From contig NZ_CP076326.1 of NCBI RefSeq assembly GCF_018771565.1, positions 2,790,001 to 2,854,000 of the forward strand: 64,000 nucleotides of DNA, read 5' to 3'. The notes beneath the pieces are model-generated. The model was not told where the DNA came from. It ran no database searches and saw only the letters and a list, made by a program, of their open reading frames with translations. The translations under genes and the position numbers were made by a program. The stretch is from Thermoflexus hugenholtzii (GTDB lineage Bacteria; Chloroflexota; Anaerolineae; Thermoflexales; Thermoflexaceae). This document shows positions 33,143 to 41,676 of this stretch, piece by piece. Within the stretch, counting starts at the first letter, position 1; each line of letters begins with the position of its first letter.

Positions 33143-34135
33143 ATGAACGCGATCGAGGCGGAGCGTCTCACCCGACGGTTCGGCGATTTCACGGCCGTGC
33201 GGGAGGTCTCCTTCGAGGTCCGGGAAGGGGAGCTCTTCGCTTTCCTGGGCCCGAACGGCGCAGGCAAGACCACCACCATCAACATGCTCTGCACCCTGTT
33301 GCGGCCCACCGCCGGGACCGCCCGGGTGGGCGGCCACGACATCGTGCGCGAGCCCCATGCCGTGCGCCGGCGCATCGGGCTGGTCTTCCAGGATCCCAGC
33401 CTGGACGATCGCCTGACGGCGTGGCAGAACCTGGCGTTCCACGCCATGCTCTACGACGTCCCCCGACGGATCTTCGAGGAGCGGGCGAAGCGTCTGCTGG
33501 AGCTGGTGGACCTCCTGGACCACGCCCACCAGGAGGTGCGCACGTTCTCCGGCGGGATGAAGCGCCGGCTGGAGCTGGCCCGCGGCCTGTTGCATCAGCC
33601 GAAGGTCCTCTTCCTGGACGAGCCCACCCTGGGGCTGGATCCCCAGACCCGTCGCCACATCTGGGATTACATCCTCCGCCTGCGGGACACCGAGGGAACC
33701 ACCGTCTTCTTCACCACGCACTATATGGATGAGGCGGAGCGGGCGGATCGCATCGCCATCATCGACCACGGCCGCATCATCGCCCTGGACACCCCTGACA
33801 ATCTGAAAGCCATGATCGGCGGGGATGTGATCCTGGTGCGGACCAGCGACGACGCCCGGGCGGTGGAGCGCCTGCGGGAGGCCCTGGGGTTGGATCCCCG
33901 GCCCACGGCGGAGGGGGTTCTGGTGGAAGCCCCACGGGGCGATCAGCTGATCCCCCGCCTGCTGGGGGTCCTCCAGAACGGCGCAGAGCCTCCGCTGATC
34001 GTCCACAGCATCAGCTTGCGCCGGCCGAGCCTGGAGGATGTCTTCATCAAGCTGACCGGACGCGCCATCCGGGACGAGGAGGCCTCGCCCCTGGAGCGGA
34101 TGCGCCTGAGCCGTCGACTCTGGGGTCGGAGGTGA
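33143..34135 (+). CDS. ABC exporter ATP-binding protein (DrrA-like)
   Basis: 330 residues. Walker A 'GPNGAGKTTTINML', Q-loop 'VFQDPSLD', signature 'FSGGMKRRLELARGL', Walker B 'VLFLDEPTLGLD', H-loop 'FFTTHYMDEAERAD'. The C-terminal extension 'ISLRRPSLEDVFIKLTG' is typical of DrrA/CcmA-type drug or lipid exporters. It is followed after 3 bases by its ABC-2 permease and preceded by the MarR regulator. Confidence 0.95.
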   Translation: MNAIEAERLTRRFGDFTAVREVSFEVREGELFAFLGPNGAGKTTTINMLCTLLRPTAGTARVGGHDIVREPHAVRRRIGLVFQDPSLDDRLTAWQNLAFHAMLYDVPRRIFEERAKRLLELVDLLDHAHQEVRTFSGGMKRRLELARGLLHQPKVLFLDEPTLGLDPQTRRHIWDYILRLRDTEGTTVFFTTHYMDEAERADRIAIIDHGRIIALDTPDNLKAMIGGDVILVRTSDDARAVERLREALGLDPRPTAEGVLVEAPRGDQLIPRLLGVLQNGAEPPLIVHSISLRRPSLEDVFIKLTGRAIRDEEASPLERMRLSRRLWGRR

Positions 34136-34138
34136 TCC

Positions 34139-34921
34139 ATGGCTTTTCTCAAAACGGTCTACACCATCTGGTATCGGGATCTCCTGCGGTTCCTGCGGGA
34201 CCGCGCGCGGATCATCAGCTCCCTGGGGCAGCCCTTGCTGTTCCTGATCGTGTTCGGGAACGGTCTCGCCCCCGCCGTAGCCGCGGGAATGGGCGGGGTG
34301 GACTTCCGGGCTTTCCTCTTCCCGGGCATCCTGAGCATGGCTGTGCTGTTCACCGCCGTCTTCTCCGCCGTCTCCATTGTCTGGGATCGGGAGTTCGGCT
34401 TCCTGAAGGAGGTGCTGGTGGCCCCGGTCTCGCGGACCGCCGTCGCCCTGGGGAAGGTGGCCGGCGGCAGCACCACCGCCCTGATCCAGGGACTGCTGAT
34501 CATGCTCCTGGCCCCTCTGGTCGGCGTGCGGTTCACCCTCCCCCAGGTTCTCACCCTGGTGGTGATGATGATCTTGGTGGCGGCTACCATGACCTCCTTC
34601 GGCATCCTGATCGCCGCCCGCATGCGGTCGATGGAGGGCTTCCATATGATGATGAACTTCCTGCTGATGCCCATGTTCTTCGTCAGCGGGGCTTTCTTCC
34701 CCCTGCGCCAGGTGCCGCTCTGGATGGAGTGGCTGGCCCGCGTGGACCCGGTCACCTACGGGGTGGACGCCATGCGCCAGACGGCGCTGCAGGGCCTGGT
34801 TCCGGAGCCGATCCTGCGGATGTTGATCCTCCATCCGCTGGAGGTCAACCTGATCGCCCTCATCGCCTTTTGGGCCCTCTTCCTGATCCCCGCGGTGTGG
34901 CTGTTCAGCAAGACCGAATAA
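34139..34921 (+). CDS. ABC-2 type permease (DrrB-like)
   Basis: 260 residues with six hydrophobic helices and the ABC-2 signature 'WDREFGFLKEVLVAPVSRTAVALGKVAGGSTTALIQGLLIM...' and 'FVSGAFFPLRQVPLWMEWLARVDPVTYGVDAMRQ'. It pairs with the preceding ATPase as an efflux pump for drugs or lipids. Ends just before a strong hairpin. Confidence 0.93.
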   Translation: MAFLKTVYTIWYRDLLRFLRDRARIISSLGQPLLFLIVFGNGLAPAVAAGMGGVDFRAFLFPGILSMAVLFTAVFSAVSIVWDREFGFLKEVLVAPVSRTAVALGKVAGGSTTALIQGLLIMLLAPLVGVRFTLPQVLTLVVMMILVAATMTSFGILIAARMRSMEGFHMMMNFLLMPMFFVSGAFFPLRQVPLWMEWLARVDPVTYGVDAMRQTALQGLVPEPILRMLILHPLEVNLIALIAFWALFLIPAVWLFSKTE

Positions 34922-34933
34922 GCCCATCCGAAA

Positions 34934-34964
34934 AGGGGGGACGCAGCGATGCTGCGTCTCCCCT
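34934..34964. terminator. Bidirectional terminator between convergent genes
   Basis: A 14-base stem with one G-T pair (core GACGCAGC / GCTGCGTC, loop GAT) between the permease and the convergent CPBP gene. On the minus strand it is followed by TTTT, which fits termination of the CPBP transcript best. Confidence 0.75.
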
Positions 34965-34993
34965 CCTACCGCAACGATGAAGGGGCGTCCCAT

Positions 34994-36157
34994 CTACCTC
35001 GAGAACAGAAGGCCCCACACCCAGTCCACCAGGGCATGCACCATCGCCGCCGTGGTCACCTTCCCCGTCTGCAAATATGTCCGCCCGTAGAAGAAGCCCG
35101 CCACGGTGGCCAGGACGGCGTAAAGCCCCACCTTCGGGGGGTTGTTCAGATGGGCGAGGCCGAAGAGCAGAGAGGATAGCAGCAGGGTGCGCAGCGGCGG
35201 CCATCCCAGGGCCCGCTGCAGGTGGACATGCAGCGCGCCCCGGAAGAGGATCTCCTCCGGAAGGGCGATGAAAAGATAGATGGCCAGCAGGCGGAGGAGG
35301 GCCTCCGGCAGGCCCGGATGGGTCGACGCCGGGGTCAGGAAGCCGGTGAGCCACCCGAAGGGGAGGGCGAAGGCCGCGAACCCGGCCAGATGGACCAGGA
35401 TGGCGAGGAGATCCCGCCCCGTCCAGCGGAAGGTCAACCCCAGATCGGGGAAGCGCCCGCTCAGGAGCATCAGCCACAGGAACAGCGGGATGGCCGCGAG
35501 GTGGAAATACGAGGGTCCACCGCGCAGCAGGGGCAGCGCCGGGAGGCGGTCGAACTCCACGGCATACCACACAAACAGGATCGCGCCGAAGTAGAGCAGA
35601 TGGGCCCGCGGGCGGGCCGCGGCGGGCCATCCGAGGATCAGCGGGAGGGGCCAGAGCCCGGCCCCGATCCGAAAGGCCCAGCCCACCGGATCCCCGGGGA
35701 GGGGACCGGGGATCAGGATCAGGGCCAGGGTGCCCAGGACCACCAGGGCGGGGATCGGACCCCAGGCGGCCCGGTTGTGGAGGACGAGGGCCACCGGCCA
35801 GACCAGGAAGGCCAAACCCCCGAGAAGGGCCCATGGATCCGTAGGAAGCCCGCGCAGGATCTCCAACAGGCCGCCGGCGAACCAGAGCGCGAAGGGAATC
35901 CCGTAAACCCGCCGGAGGTCCTCGCCGGCCCAGCGCCGCGCGGCCTCGACGGGCAGGAAGGCGCTCCCCATATAGGCTGCCATCAGCAGTGCGAAGACCG
36001 CCAGGGCAGGAAGTCCCTGTCCGGCTCCTTCTTGGGAGAGGGCCTGCCATCCGAAGCCGAGGACTGCCAGGATCCAGATCCCCAGCGCCGGCCACTCCCG
36101 GGCCAGGGTCTCCGAAACCCGCGTCACCGGAGGGGTTCCGCTCGATGCCCGCATCAT
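34994..36157 (-). CDS. CPBP family intramembrane glutamic endopeptidase
   Basis: 387 residues, mostly hydrophobic, about 10 helices. The C-terminal Abi/CAAX protease domain carries 'LPEEILFRGALHVHLQRAL' (E-E-x-x-x-R), 'LLFGLAHLNNP' (F-x-x-x-H) and 'MVHALVDWVWGLL' (H-x-x-x-D). Bacterial members cleave within membranes and are linked to bacteriocin immunity or prenyl-protein processing. The N-terminal 170 residues are extra hydrophobic helices without known motif. The ATG pair at 36157/36154 leaves the exact start open. Confidence 0.85.
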   Translation of the reverse strand: MMRASSGTPPVTRVSETLAREWPALGIWILAVLGFGWQALSQEGAGQGLPALAVFALLMAAYMGSAFLPVEAARRWAGEDLRRVYGIPFALWFAGGLLEILRGLPTDPWALLGGLAFLVWPVALVLHNRAAWGPIPALVVLGTLALILIPGPLPGDPVGWAFRIGAGLWPLPLILGWPAAARPRAHLLYFGAILFVWYAVEFDRLPALPLLRGGPSYFHLAAIPLFLWLMLLSGRFPDLGLTFRWTGRDLLAILVHLAGFAAFALPFGWLTGFLTPASTHPGLPEALLRLLAIYLFIALPEEILFRGALHVHLQRALGWPPLRTLLLSSLLFGLAHLNNPPKVGLYAVLATVAGFFYGRTYLQTGKVTTAAMVHALVDWVWGLLFSR

Positions 36158-36471
36158 CCGGGCTCTCCGGAAGAGGATCCACGCCGCATGGAAGCGCTCT
36201 CCTCGCTCAATCTAATGTCTCCGGATCCTGCGCGCAATCCTCCATCTTCCTGTAGGAAGGCCTTTCGCCCCGAACCTCCGTCTTCGAGGATGCAAGGGTT
36301 GCGGCGGAAGCCGCTCCGGCAACTCCCAACCTCCGGTTTTCGATGACGCAAGGGTCGCGGCTGAAGCCGCTCCTACATCGATTGATTTTCCCGCAGGAGG
36401 GGCTTTCGCCCCGAACCTCTCGTCTTCGATGACGCAAGGATCGCGGCGAGGGTCGCTCCGACAATGAGGGG

Positions 36472-36541
36472 AGCCGTCCACGAATCCCATCCACGAATGC
36501 GGCCTTCGGAGCCTCCGCTTATCCCTCATTCGTGGACGGCT
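36472..36541. repeat. Long inverted repeat inside the array
   Basis: AGCCGTCCACGAAT (36472-36485) is perfectly complementary to ATTCGTGGACGGCT (36528-36541), about 42 bases apart and followed on the plus strand by TTTTC. A further TCCACGAAT lies between the arms. Confidence 0.7.
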
Positions 36542-36823
36542 TTTCTCCATCGCCACAATCGGTCGCGGCGAAAGCCGCTCCGACAACCTCAATCTTTGAC
36601 AGGAAGGGCTTTCGCCCCGAACCTCCGTCTTCGATGACGCAGGGGTCGCGGCTGAAGCCGCTCCTACAAAAGGCGGTTTTTTGGTAGGAGGGGCTTTAGC
36701 CCCGAACTTTCCATCTTCGATGGCGCGGAGGTCATGGCTGCAGGAGAGGCTTTCACCCAGAGCCTCGGTCTTTGATGGCATAAGGGTCGCGGCTGAAGCC
36801 GCTCCTACAACAAGCATGTGGAT

Positions 36824-36841
36824 GCCGAAATGAATTTCGGC
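36824..36841. repeat. REP palindrome of the RAYT family
   Basis: GCCGAAAT-GA-ATTTCGGC, followed by CTACA. It matches the palindromes flanking the RAYT gene at 56.4-57.2 kb (CGAAAT-2 bases-ATTTCG). Confidence 0.7.
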
Positions 36842-37095
36842 CTACACATCCTGTAGGAGGGGCTTTCGTCCCGAACCCTTCGTCTTCGAGGCTGCAAGGT
36901 CGCGGCGGAATCTGCTCCTGCGCTCCAAACCCCGATTTCCCCACAAGGGAACCCCTGGATGGGCCCGGAGGCCCCACCCTCTATCCAGGTCCGGCCTCAG
37001 ACAGGGGAGGGTTGCAAGCTCCTTCGGATTGCAATAAAATTTGCTTTGCTCTTTTTTATTCTGCAGATTTGTGAACATTCTGCAGGTGGTGTGGG

Positions 37096-37227
37096 ATGAG
37101 GGATTCCGGGGGGTTCGGGTGGATGCGCTGGGGGGTGCCGGCGCTGTTGATCCTGCTGGGGGCGATCCTGCTGGCCCTGATCGGGATCGCGGTTGGGGTG
37201 GTGGCGGGCTGGATCCCGTGGGTGTAG
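37096..37227 (+). CDS. Small single-span membrane protein (43 residues)
   Basis: ATG with AGGTGG 6 bases upstream. The chain begins 'MRDSGGFGWMRWG', then has one hydrophobic helix (about 14-37, 'VPALLILLGAILLALIGIAV' region) and ends 'GWIPWV'. No family is recognised. Codon choice is GC-rich like the real genes, and the ribosome site supports translation. It precedes the larger membrane protein by 63 bases and could be co-transcribed. Confidence 0.5.
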   Translation: MRDSGGFGWMRWGVPALLILLGAILLALIGIAVGVVAGWIPWV

Positions 37228-37290
37228 TGGGGCGGGGCGCCGGGCGATGGCGGGAGGCTTGCGCCAACTTCTCCGGAAGGGAGGCCGGTG

Positions 37291-38007
37291 ATGTCGGTGC
37301 ATCAGATCCTTCCCTTTCTCTCCACCGCGGTGATGGCCGCCTTCGTGGCGGCGGTGTTCCGGCGGTATGCAGAGCGGCGTGGGACGCATCTTCTGCTCTG
37401 GGGCATCGGGCTGACCATGTTCGGGCTGGGCAGCTTCGCTGAGGCGTATCTGGCCGTGGGCTGGAACCCATGGATCTTCCGGGCCTGGTATCTCTTCGGC
37501 GCGGCGCTGAACGCCGCCTGGCTGGGCCAGGGGACGGTTTATCTGCTGGTCCGTCGGCGGGAGGTCGCCCACGCGTTGCTGGCGGTCCTGATCTTAGGGA
37601 GCCTCTTCGCCGGATATCTGATGCTGACCACCCCCTTGGATTCTTCCGCTTACACCCCTGCTCGTCCCATCAGCGAGCAGTATCGCGCGATCATGCCTTC
37701 GCGGGCGCCGGTTCGCCTGACCACGCCCTTTTTTAACGTCTACGGTCTGATCACCCTGGTGGGGGGTGCGCTCTACTCGGCGTATCTGTTGTGGCGCCGG
37801 CAGACGTTCCCCCAGCGGGTGGTCGGGAACATCCTGATCGCCGCAGGCGCCCTCTTGGTGGCGGCGGCGAGCACCCTGACCCGCCTGGGGGCCGGGCAGT
37901 ATCTGTATCTGGGGGAGCTGCTGGCGGCCACGTTGATGTTCGCCGGCTTCCTCCTGGCCACCCAGCGTCCGGCTGTGTCGACCGCCCTCCAGGAGGCTGG
38001 CCGCTGA
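37291..38007 (+). CDS. Uncharacterised seven-helix membrane protein
   Basis: 238 residues with about seven hydrophobic helices and short loops; no motif is recognised. One external loop (about 115-140) is polar. Many Chloroflexota genomes encode such proteins of unknown role, and the topology recalls membrane sensor N-domains without an attached output domain. A GTG directly before the ATG is an alternative start; GGGAGG lies upstream. Confidence 0.6.
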   Translation: MSVHQILPFLSTAVMAAFVAAVFRRYAERRGTHLLLWGIGLTMFGLGSFAEAYLAVGWNPWIFRAWYLFGAALNAAWLGQGTVYLLVRRREVAHALLAVLILGSLFAGYLMLTTPLDSSAYTPARPISEQYRAIMPSRAPVRLTTPFFNVYGLITLVGGALYSAYLLWRRQTFPQRVVGNILIAAGALLVAAASTLTRLGAGQYLYLGELLAATLMFAGFLLATQRPAVSTALQEAGR

Positions 38008-38122
38008 AAGAGCCCTCTCGAAGATCCCGTCCGCCCTTTGCGGGGGCCATGCGCTGTCCGGAAACCCCGGGGTGCTCGAGTTAAAATGGAGCCACATCCC
38101 GGAGGTGGGGAGTGAGGACCTC

Positions 38123-39259
38123 ATGGCGGAAGGATCGATGTGGCGCGGCATCATCCATGCGTATCGCCCGTTTCTGCGCGTGGCCCCGATCGATCCCATC
38201 ACCCTCCACGAAGGCAACACCCCGCTCGTGCCCGCTCCCCGTCTGGCGCAGGCCATCGGCTTTCCCGGTTCCCTCTATCTGAAATACGAAGGCCTGAACC
38301 CCACGGGCTCTTTCAAGGACCGGGGGATGACCACGGCGCTGACCCAGGCGGTGGCGGAGGGCGCTCGGGCGGTGATCTGCGCCAGCACGGGGAACACCGC
38401 CGCCTCGGCGGCCGCTTATGCCGCCCGCGCCGGCCTGCGGGCCATCGTCCTGGTCCCGGCTGGGAAGATCGCCCTGGGCAAGCTGGCGGCGGCGATGGCC
38501 TACGGCGCGACCGTCCTGGCTGTGGAGGGGAACTTCGATGCGGCGCTGGCGCTGGTCCGGCGCGCCGTGGAGGTCTATCCCATCGCCCTGGTGAACTCCC
38601 TGAACCCCTACCGGTTGGAAGGTCAGCAGACCGCTGCCTTCGAGATCTGCGATCAGCTGGGCCGGGCGCCCGACTGGCTGGCGATCCCGGTGGGGAACGC
38701 CGGGAACATCACCGCCTACTGGAAGGGGTTTTGCGCTTACCATCAGGCCGGCCGCATCGCCGCCTTGCCGCATCTGCTGGGCGTCCAGGCGGAGGGGGCG
38801 GCGCCGCTGGTGCGGGGCCATCCCATCGATCAGCCGGAGACGGTGGCCACGGCGATCCGCATCGGGCGGCCGGCCCGCGGACCTGAGGCGGCGCAGGCCG
38901 TCCGGGAGTCCGGCGGGCGGTTCCTCGCGGTCCCGGATGAGGAGATCCTGGAGGCGTGGCGGATGCTGGCGGCCCTGGAGGGCCTTTTCGTGGAGCCGGC
39001 CTCAGCCGCCGCGGTGGCCGGGCTGCGCCGGGCGCTGGCCGAGGGGCTGATCCCGCGCCGGGAGGAGCTCCAGGTGGTGGCGGTGCTGACCGGCCACGGC
39101 CTGAAGGATCCCGAGATCGCCATGCGGGTCCTCCCGGTGCCCGTCCAGGTCCCGGCGGACTGGGAGGCCTTCCGTCGGACCCTGGAGCCGTTGCTGGAGC
39201 GCCCGCCTGAGCCCCGGGCGGAAACCGAAGCGCCCCTCCCTCGCCCGAGCGTTCCCTGA
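38123..39259 (+). CDS. thrC: Threonine synthase
   Basis: 378 residues of PLP fold-type II. 'LHEGNTPLVPAPRLAQAIG', 'LYLKYEGLNPTGSFKDRGMTTALTQAVAEGA' (PLP lysine in SFKDRG), 'ICASTGNTAASAAAYAARAGL', 'NSLNPYRLEGQQTAAFEI', 'IPVGNAGNITAYWKGF' (phosphate loop) and 'VEPASAAAVAGL'. It converts O-phosphohomoserine to threonine. ATG 38123 has GAGG 5 bases upstream; an in-frame extension of 17 residues has no family support. The last 25 residues are a Pro/Glu-rich tail. Confidence 0.92.
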   Translation: MAEGSMWRGIIHAYRPFLRVAPIDPITLHEGNTPLVPAPRLAQAIGFPGSLYLKYEGLNPTGSFKDRGMTTALTQAVAEGARAVICASTGNTAASAAAYAARAGLRAIVLVPAGKIALGKLAAAMAYGATVLAVEGNFDAALALVRRAVEVYPIALVNSLNPYRLEGQQTAAFEICDQLGRAPDWLAIPVGNAGNITAYWKGFCAYHQAGRIAALPHLLGVQAEGAAPLVRGHPIDQPETVATAIRIGRPARGPEAAQAVRESGGRFLAVPDEEILEAWRMLAALEGLFVEPASAAAVAGLRRALAEGLIPRREELQVVAVLTGHGLKDPEIAMRVLPVPVQVPADWEAFRRTLEPLLERPPEPRAETEAPLPRPSVP

Positions 39260-39301
39260 GCCGTTCGTTCCCTCGTTTGATTCCGGTCCGGAGGTGAACG
39301 G

Positions 39302-39784
39302 ATGAGCCGCTTGCCGGAAGCGGTGGAAGCCTTGCTGGAGGCCGCCCTGGTGGCGGAGTTCACAGTGCTGGATGGTCGGAACCGTCCCGTGGTCCATCCC
39401 ATGCTCCCCCTTTACGTCGGGGATGGACGGATCTATCTCACCTCCAGTGTGCTGTTCTCCCGCAAGCTCTTTCACATCCGGCGGAACCCACGGGTGGCTC
39501 TGAGCATCACGGACCCCGTGGCGGCGCCGGTGGCGCGCTGGGGGGCGGTGACGATCCAGGGGGAGGCCACGATCGATGACGCGGACCCCCACTCTGGATG
39601 GCTGTGGTTGTTGCCGGCCTGGGCGCGGAAGGAGCCGGATATCCCTCGCCTCGTGAAAAACCGGTGGATGCTCCCGCTGTTCTGGGAGCGCGCGGTGATC
39701 GCCATCACCCCTCGCCGGATCTTCCACTGGCCCCCCGGTGGGGTGGGGGAGCCGGTTGTTTACGATCTCTCGGAGGGTGGCTGA
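39302..39784 (+). CDS. Pyridoxamine-phosphate-oxidase-like split-barrel protein
   Basis: 160 residues. The N-terminal half follows the flavin-binding split-barrel pattern: 'ALVAEFTVLDGRNRPVVHPMLPLYVGDGRIYLTSSVLFSRKLFHIRRNPRVALSITDP' with the conserved K-x-x-x-I/L-x-x-N-P-R-V. Members bind FMN, F420 or heme and act as oxidoreductases or stress proteins. A cofactor cannot be chosen, though CofC (F420 synthesis) is encoded in this window. It ends 1 base before the split-barrel-UbiA fusion gene, so the two are coupled. Confidence 0.8.
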   Translation: MSRLPEAVEALLEAALVAEFTVLDGRNRPVVHPMLPLYVGDGRIYLTSSVLFSRKLFHIRRNPRVALSITDPVAAPVARWGAVTIQGEATIDDADPHSGWLWLLPAWARKEPDIPRLVKNRWMLPLFWERAVIAITPRRIFHWPPGGVGEPVVYDLSEGG

Positions 39785-39785
39785 G

Positions 39786-41144
39786 ATGTCCCAGCCTGCG
39801 ATGCGCGAGATCCTGGCGGAGGCGCAGCGGCGGACGGCGGAGCATCCCTTCGCCGTCCTGGTTTGGGTGGACGAGGCGGGCTACCCGATGCATCGCCCGG
39901 GGCCTTTTGAGGTGGAGGAGGATGGGATCCGGTTGCGGATCTCCGATGAGCCCCTGCCACCGGATGGTGCCCCGGTCGCGGTGATCCTGAGCCGGATCCG
40001 GCCGCGGCCTCAGGGAGGCTACGAGGGGCGACGATACTGGACCTTCCACGGTTCTGCACACCGTCGAGCCGATGGCGTGGCCGTGCGGCCCCATCGGGTC
40101 TCCGGATGGCGGGAGGATGAGCGGCCGTTCCTGGCGTTGTGCGAGGGGGCAGTGCCGCAAGCGCAGCGCTATTTCGCCTTTCTGAGCCGGATCCACGGCC
40201 GTCCGATCCGTCCGCGCCTGCCGCTTGTCGGGCTGCTCCTCCGGGCGACGCGAGCGCCGTTCCTGACGGCCACCGTGATCCCGGTGCTCCTGGGGGCGGC
40301 GGTGGCCTTCTACGAGGGGTCCTTCTCGTTGCCCTGGCTGGTCCTCACCCTGGCCGCCGCGGCATTGGTGCACCTGGGGCTCAACGTGTGCAACGACATC
40401 TTCGACGCGCTCTCCGGGGCGGACGCGGTCAACCCGAGCCCTACGCCGTTCAGCGGCGGCTCGCGGGTGATCCAATATGGCCTCCTGGGGATCCGGGAGA
40501 TGGCCCTCCTGTGCGCAGCCCTGTATGGAGGTGGAGCTCTCCTCGGCCTGTTGATGGTGATCTTCCGCGCCGGGGTGCCGCTTCTCGTTCTGGGGGCCTT
40601 GGGCCTTCTGCTCAGCATCGCGTATACGGCCCCTCCGCTGCGGCTGGCCTATCGGGGGCTGGGGGAGCTGGCGGTGGCCTTGGGCTTCGGCCCCCTGATG
40701 ACCATAGGCGCCTATATGGTCCAGACCGGCCGCATCGGGTGGCCCCCCCTGATCGCCTCCGTGCCCGTCGCCCTCCTGATCGCGCTGGTGCTTTATGTCA
40801 ACGAGGTGCCGGACCGGGCGGGGGATGCGGCGGCTGGGAAGCGCACTTTGGCCGTTCGCCTCTCCGGGCGATGGCGGGCAAGGATCTACGGGATCGGGGT
40901 GGCGGCTGCTTATCTCTTTGTCGGGATCGCGGTGATCCTGAGGTGGATGCCCCCCTGGGCCGTCGCGGTCGGAGTGACCCTCCCTATGGCCGTCTCCGTC
41001 GGCCGTTCCCTTGCCCGTTTCGCCGAGCAGCCTTACGCCCTGATCCCGGCGATGGCCACACAGATCCGTCTGCATCTTTACGCCGGGCTGTTGCTCACCG
41101 CCAGCTATCTGGTGAGCCGATGGCTGGGGCCTGGAGGATCCTGA
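39786..41144 (+). CDS. Split-barrel domain fused to a UbiA-type prenyltransferase
   Basis: 452 residues. Residues 1-145 look like a second split-barrel (PPOx-like) domain ('HPFAVLVWVDEAGYPMHRPGPFEVEEDGIRLR'). Residues 155-450 form an integral membrane UbiA/MenA prenyltransferase with about nine helices and both Asp-rich motifs, 'NVCNDIFDALSGADAVNPSP' and 'YVNEVPDRAGDAAAGKRTLAVRL'. UbiA enzymes attach polyprenyl chains to aromatic acceptors for quinone synthesis; the second motif resembles MenA-type enzymes. The fusion with a flavin-type domain is not a standard arrangement. ATG 39786 has GGAGGG upstream. Confidence 0.8.
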   Translation: MSQPAMREILAEAQRRTAEHPFAVLVWVDEAGYPMHRPGPFEVEEDGIRLRISDEPLPPDGAPVAVILSRIRPRPQGGYEGRRYWTFHGSAHRRADGVAVRPHRVSGWREDERPFLALCEGAVPQAQRYFAFLSRIHGRPIRPRLPLVGLLLRATRAPFLTATVIPVLLGAAVAFYEGSFSLPWLVLTLAAAALVHLGLNVCNDIFDALSGADAVNPSPTPFSGGSRVIQYGLLGIREMALLCAALYGGGALLGLLMVIFRAGVPLLVLGALGLLLSIAYTAPPLRLAYRGLGELAVALGFGPLMTIGAYMVQTGRIGWPPLIASVPVALLIALVLYVNEVPDRAGDAAAGKRTLAVRLSGRWRARIYGIGVAAAYLFVGIAVILRWMPPWAVAVGVTLPMAVSVGRSLARFAEQPYALIPAMATQIRLHLYAGLLLTASYLVSRWLGPGGS

Positions 41145-41184
41145 GCCCGGGCGGGGGCGAACCCAGAGATGAGGTGGAACGCGC

Positions 41185-41604
41185 ATGGCCGAGGTGCAGA
41201 TCAAGTGGGTGGAGAAGCGCCAGTTTGTGGGGATCGACAGCACGCGGCACAGCGTGGTGATCTCCGGCACCGGGCCGGAGGACGGGGTGGGGATGAAGCC
41301 GGCGGAGCTGTTGCTGATCGCCCTGGGGGCGTGCTCCGCCTTCGACGTGTTAGACATCCTGGAGAAGAAACGGCAGAAGGTCACCGGCCTGGAGGTCCGG
41401 GTGCACGGCGAGCAGGATCCGGAGCCGCCGTGGGCCTTCCGTCGCATCCACGTGACGTATCGGGTCCGGGGCCGCGGGCTCTCCTCGAAGGCGGTGGAGG
41501 ACGCAGTGCGCCTTTCGGAGGAGAAATACTGCTCCGTCAGCGCTACGGTCCGCGGGGTGGCCGCGCTCACCCACACCATCGAGCTCGTGGAGGAAGAGGG
41601 ATGA
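41185..41604 (+). CDS. OsmC/Ohr family peroxiredoxin-like protein
   Basis: 139 residues with the two redox cysteines of the OsmC fold: 'ELLLIALGACSAFDVLDILEKKRQ' and 'AVRLSEEKYCSVSATVRG'. Members reduce organic hydroperoxides with thiols. The sequence resembles the YhfA-like branch. ATG is preceded by GAGGTGG. It follows the UbiA gene by 40 bases. Confidence 0.9.
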   Translation: MAEVQIKWVEKRQFVGIDSTRHSVVISGTGPEDGVGMKPAELLLIALGACSAFDVLDILEKKRQKVTGLEVRVHGEQDPEPPWAFRRIHVTYRVRGRGLSSKAVEDAVRLSEEKYCSVSATVRGVAALTHTIELVEEEG

Positions 41605-41676
41605 GGCTCCACATCCCGAAGGCTCTCCCAATGGAAGGTGCGGACCTTCTGAGATCTCCGGCGCGTGAGGTCGGAC

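Larger units (their letters stand above)
36251..36922. repeat. Array of composite REP-like palindromic repeats
   Basis: Five to six copies of a unit of about 72 bases. Each unit has a left palindrome TAGGAGGGGCTTTCGCCCC, a conserved spacer around 'CTCCGTCTTCGATGACGCAA' and a right palindrome whose complement reads TAGGAGCGGCTTCAGCCGC. Fuller copies begin near 36251, 36392, 36597, 36683 and 36851; half copies lie near 36330 and 36561. The facing arrangement of two palindromes resembles BIMEs made of REP sequences. Sequence drift between copies argues against a CRISPR array. Confidence 0.85.
36158..37095. other. Non-coding region with REP-like array
   Basis: About 940 bases without a credible gene. 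36251-36922 holds a repeat array, 36472-36541 a long inverted repeat and 36824-36841 a second palindrome family. The tail (37010-37095) is A/T-rich, with two copies of ATTCTGCAG, and may carry the promoter of the downstream small gene. Confidence 0.8.

Noticed and set aside
36251-36922. Repeat array as a CRISPR locus
   Set aside because: The repeats are imperfect, palindromic, variably spaced and separated by related sequence, not by unique spacers; no cas gene is nearby.
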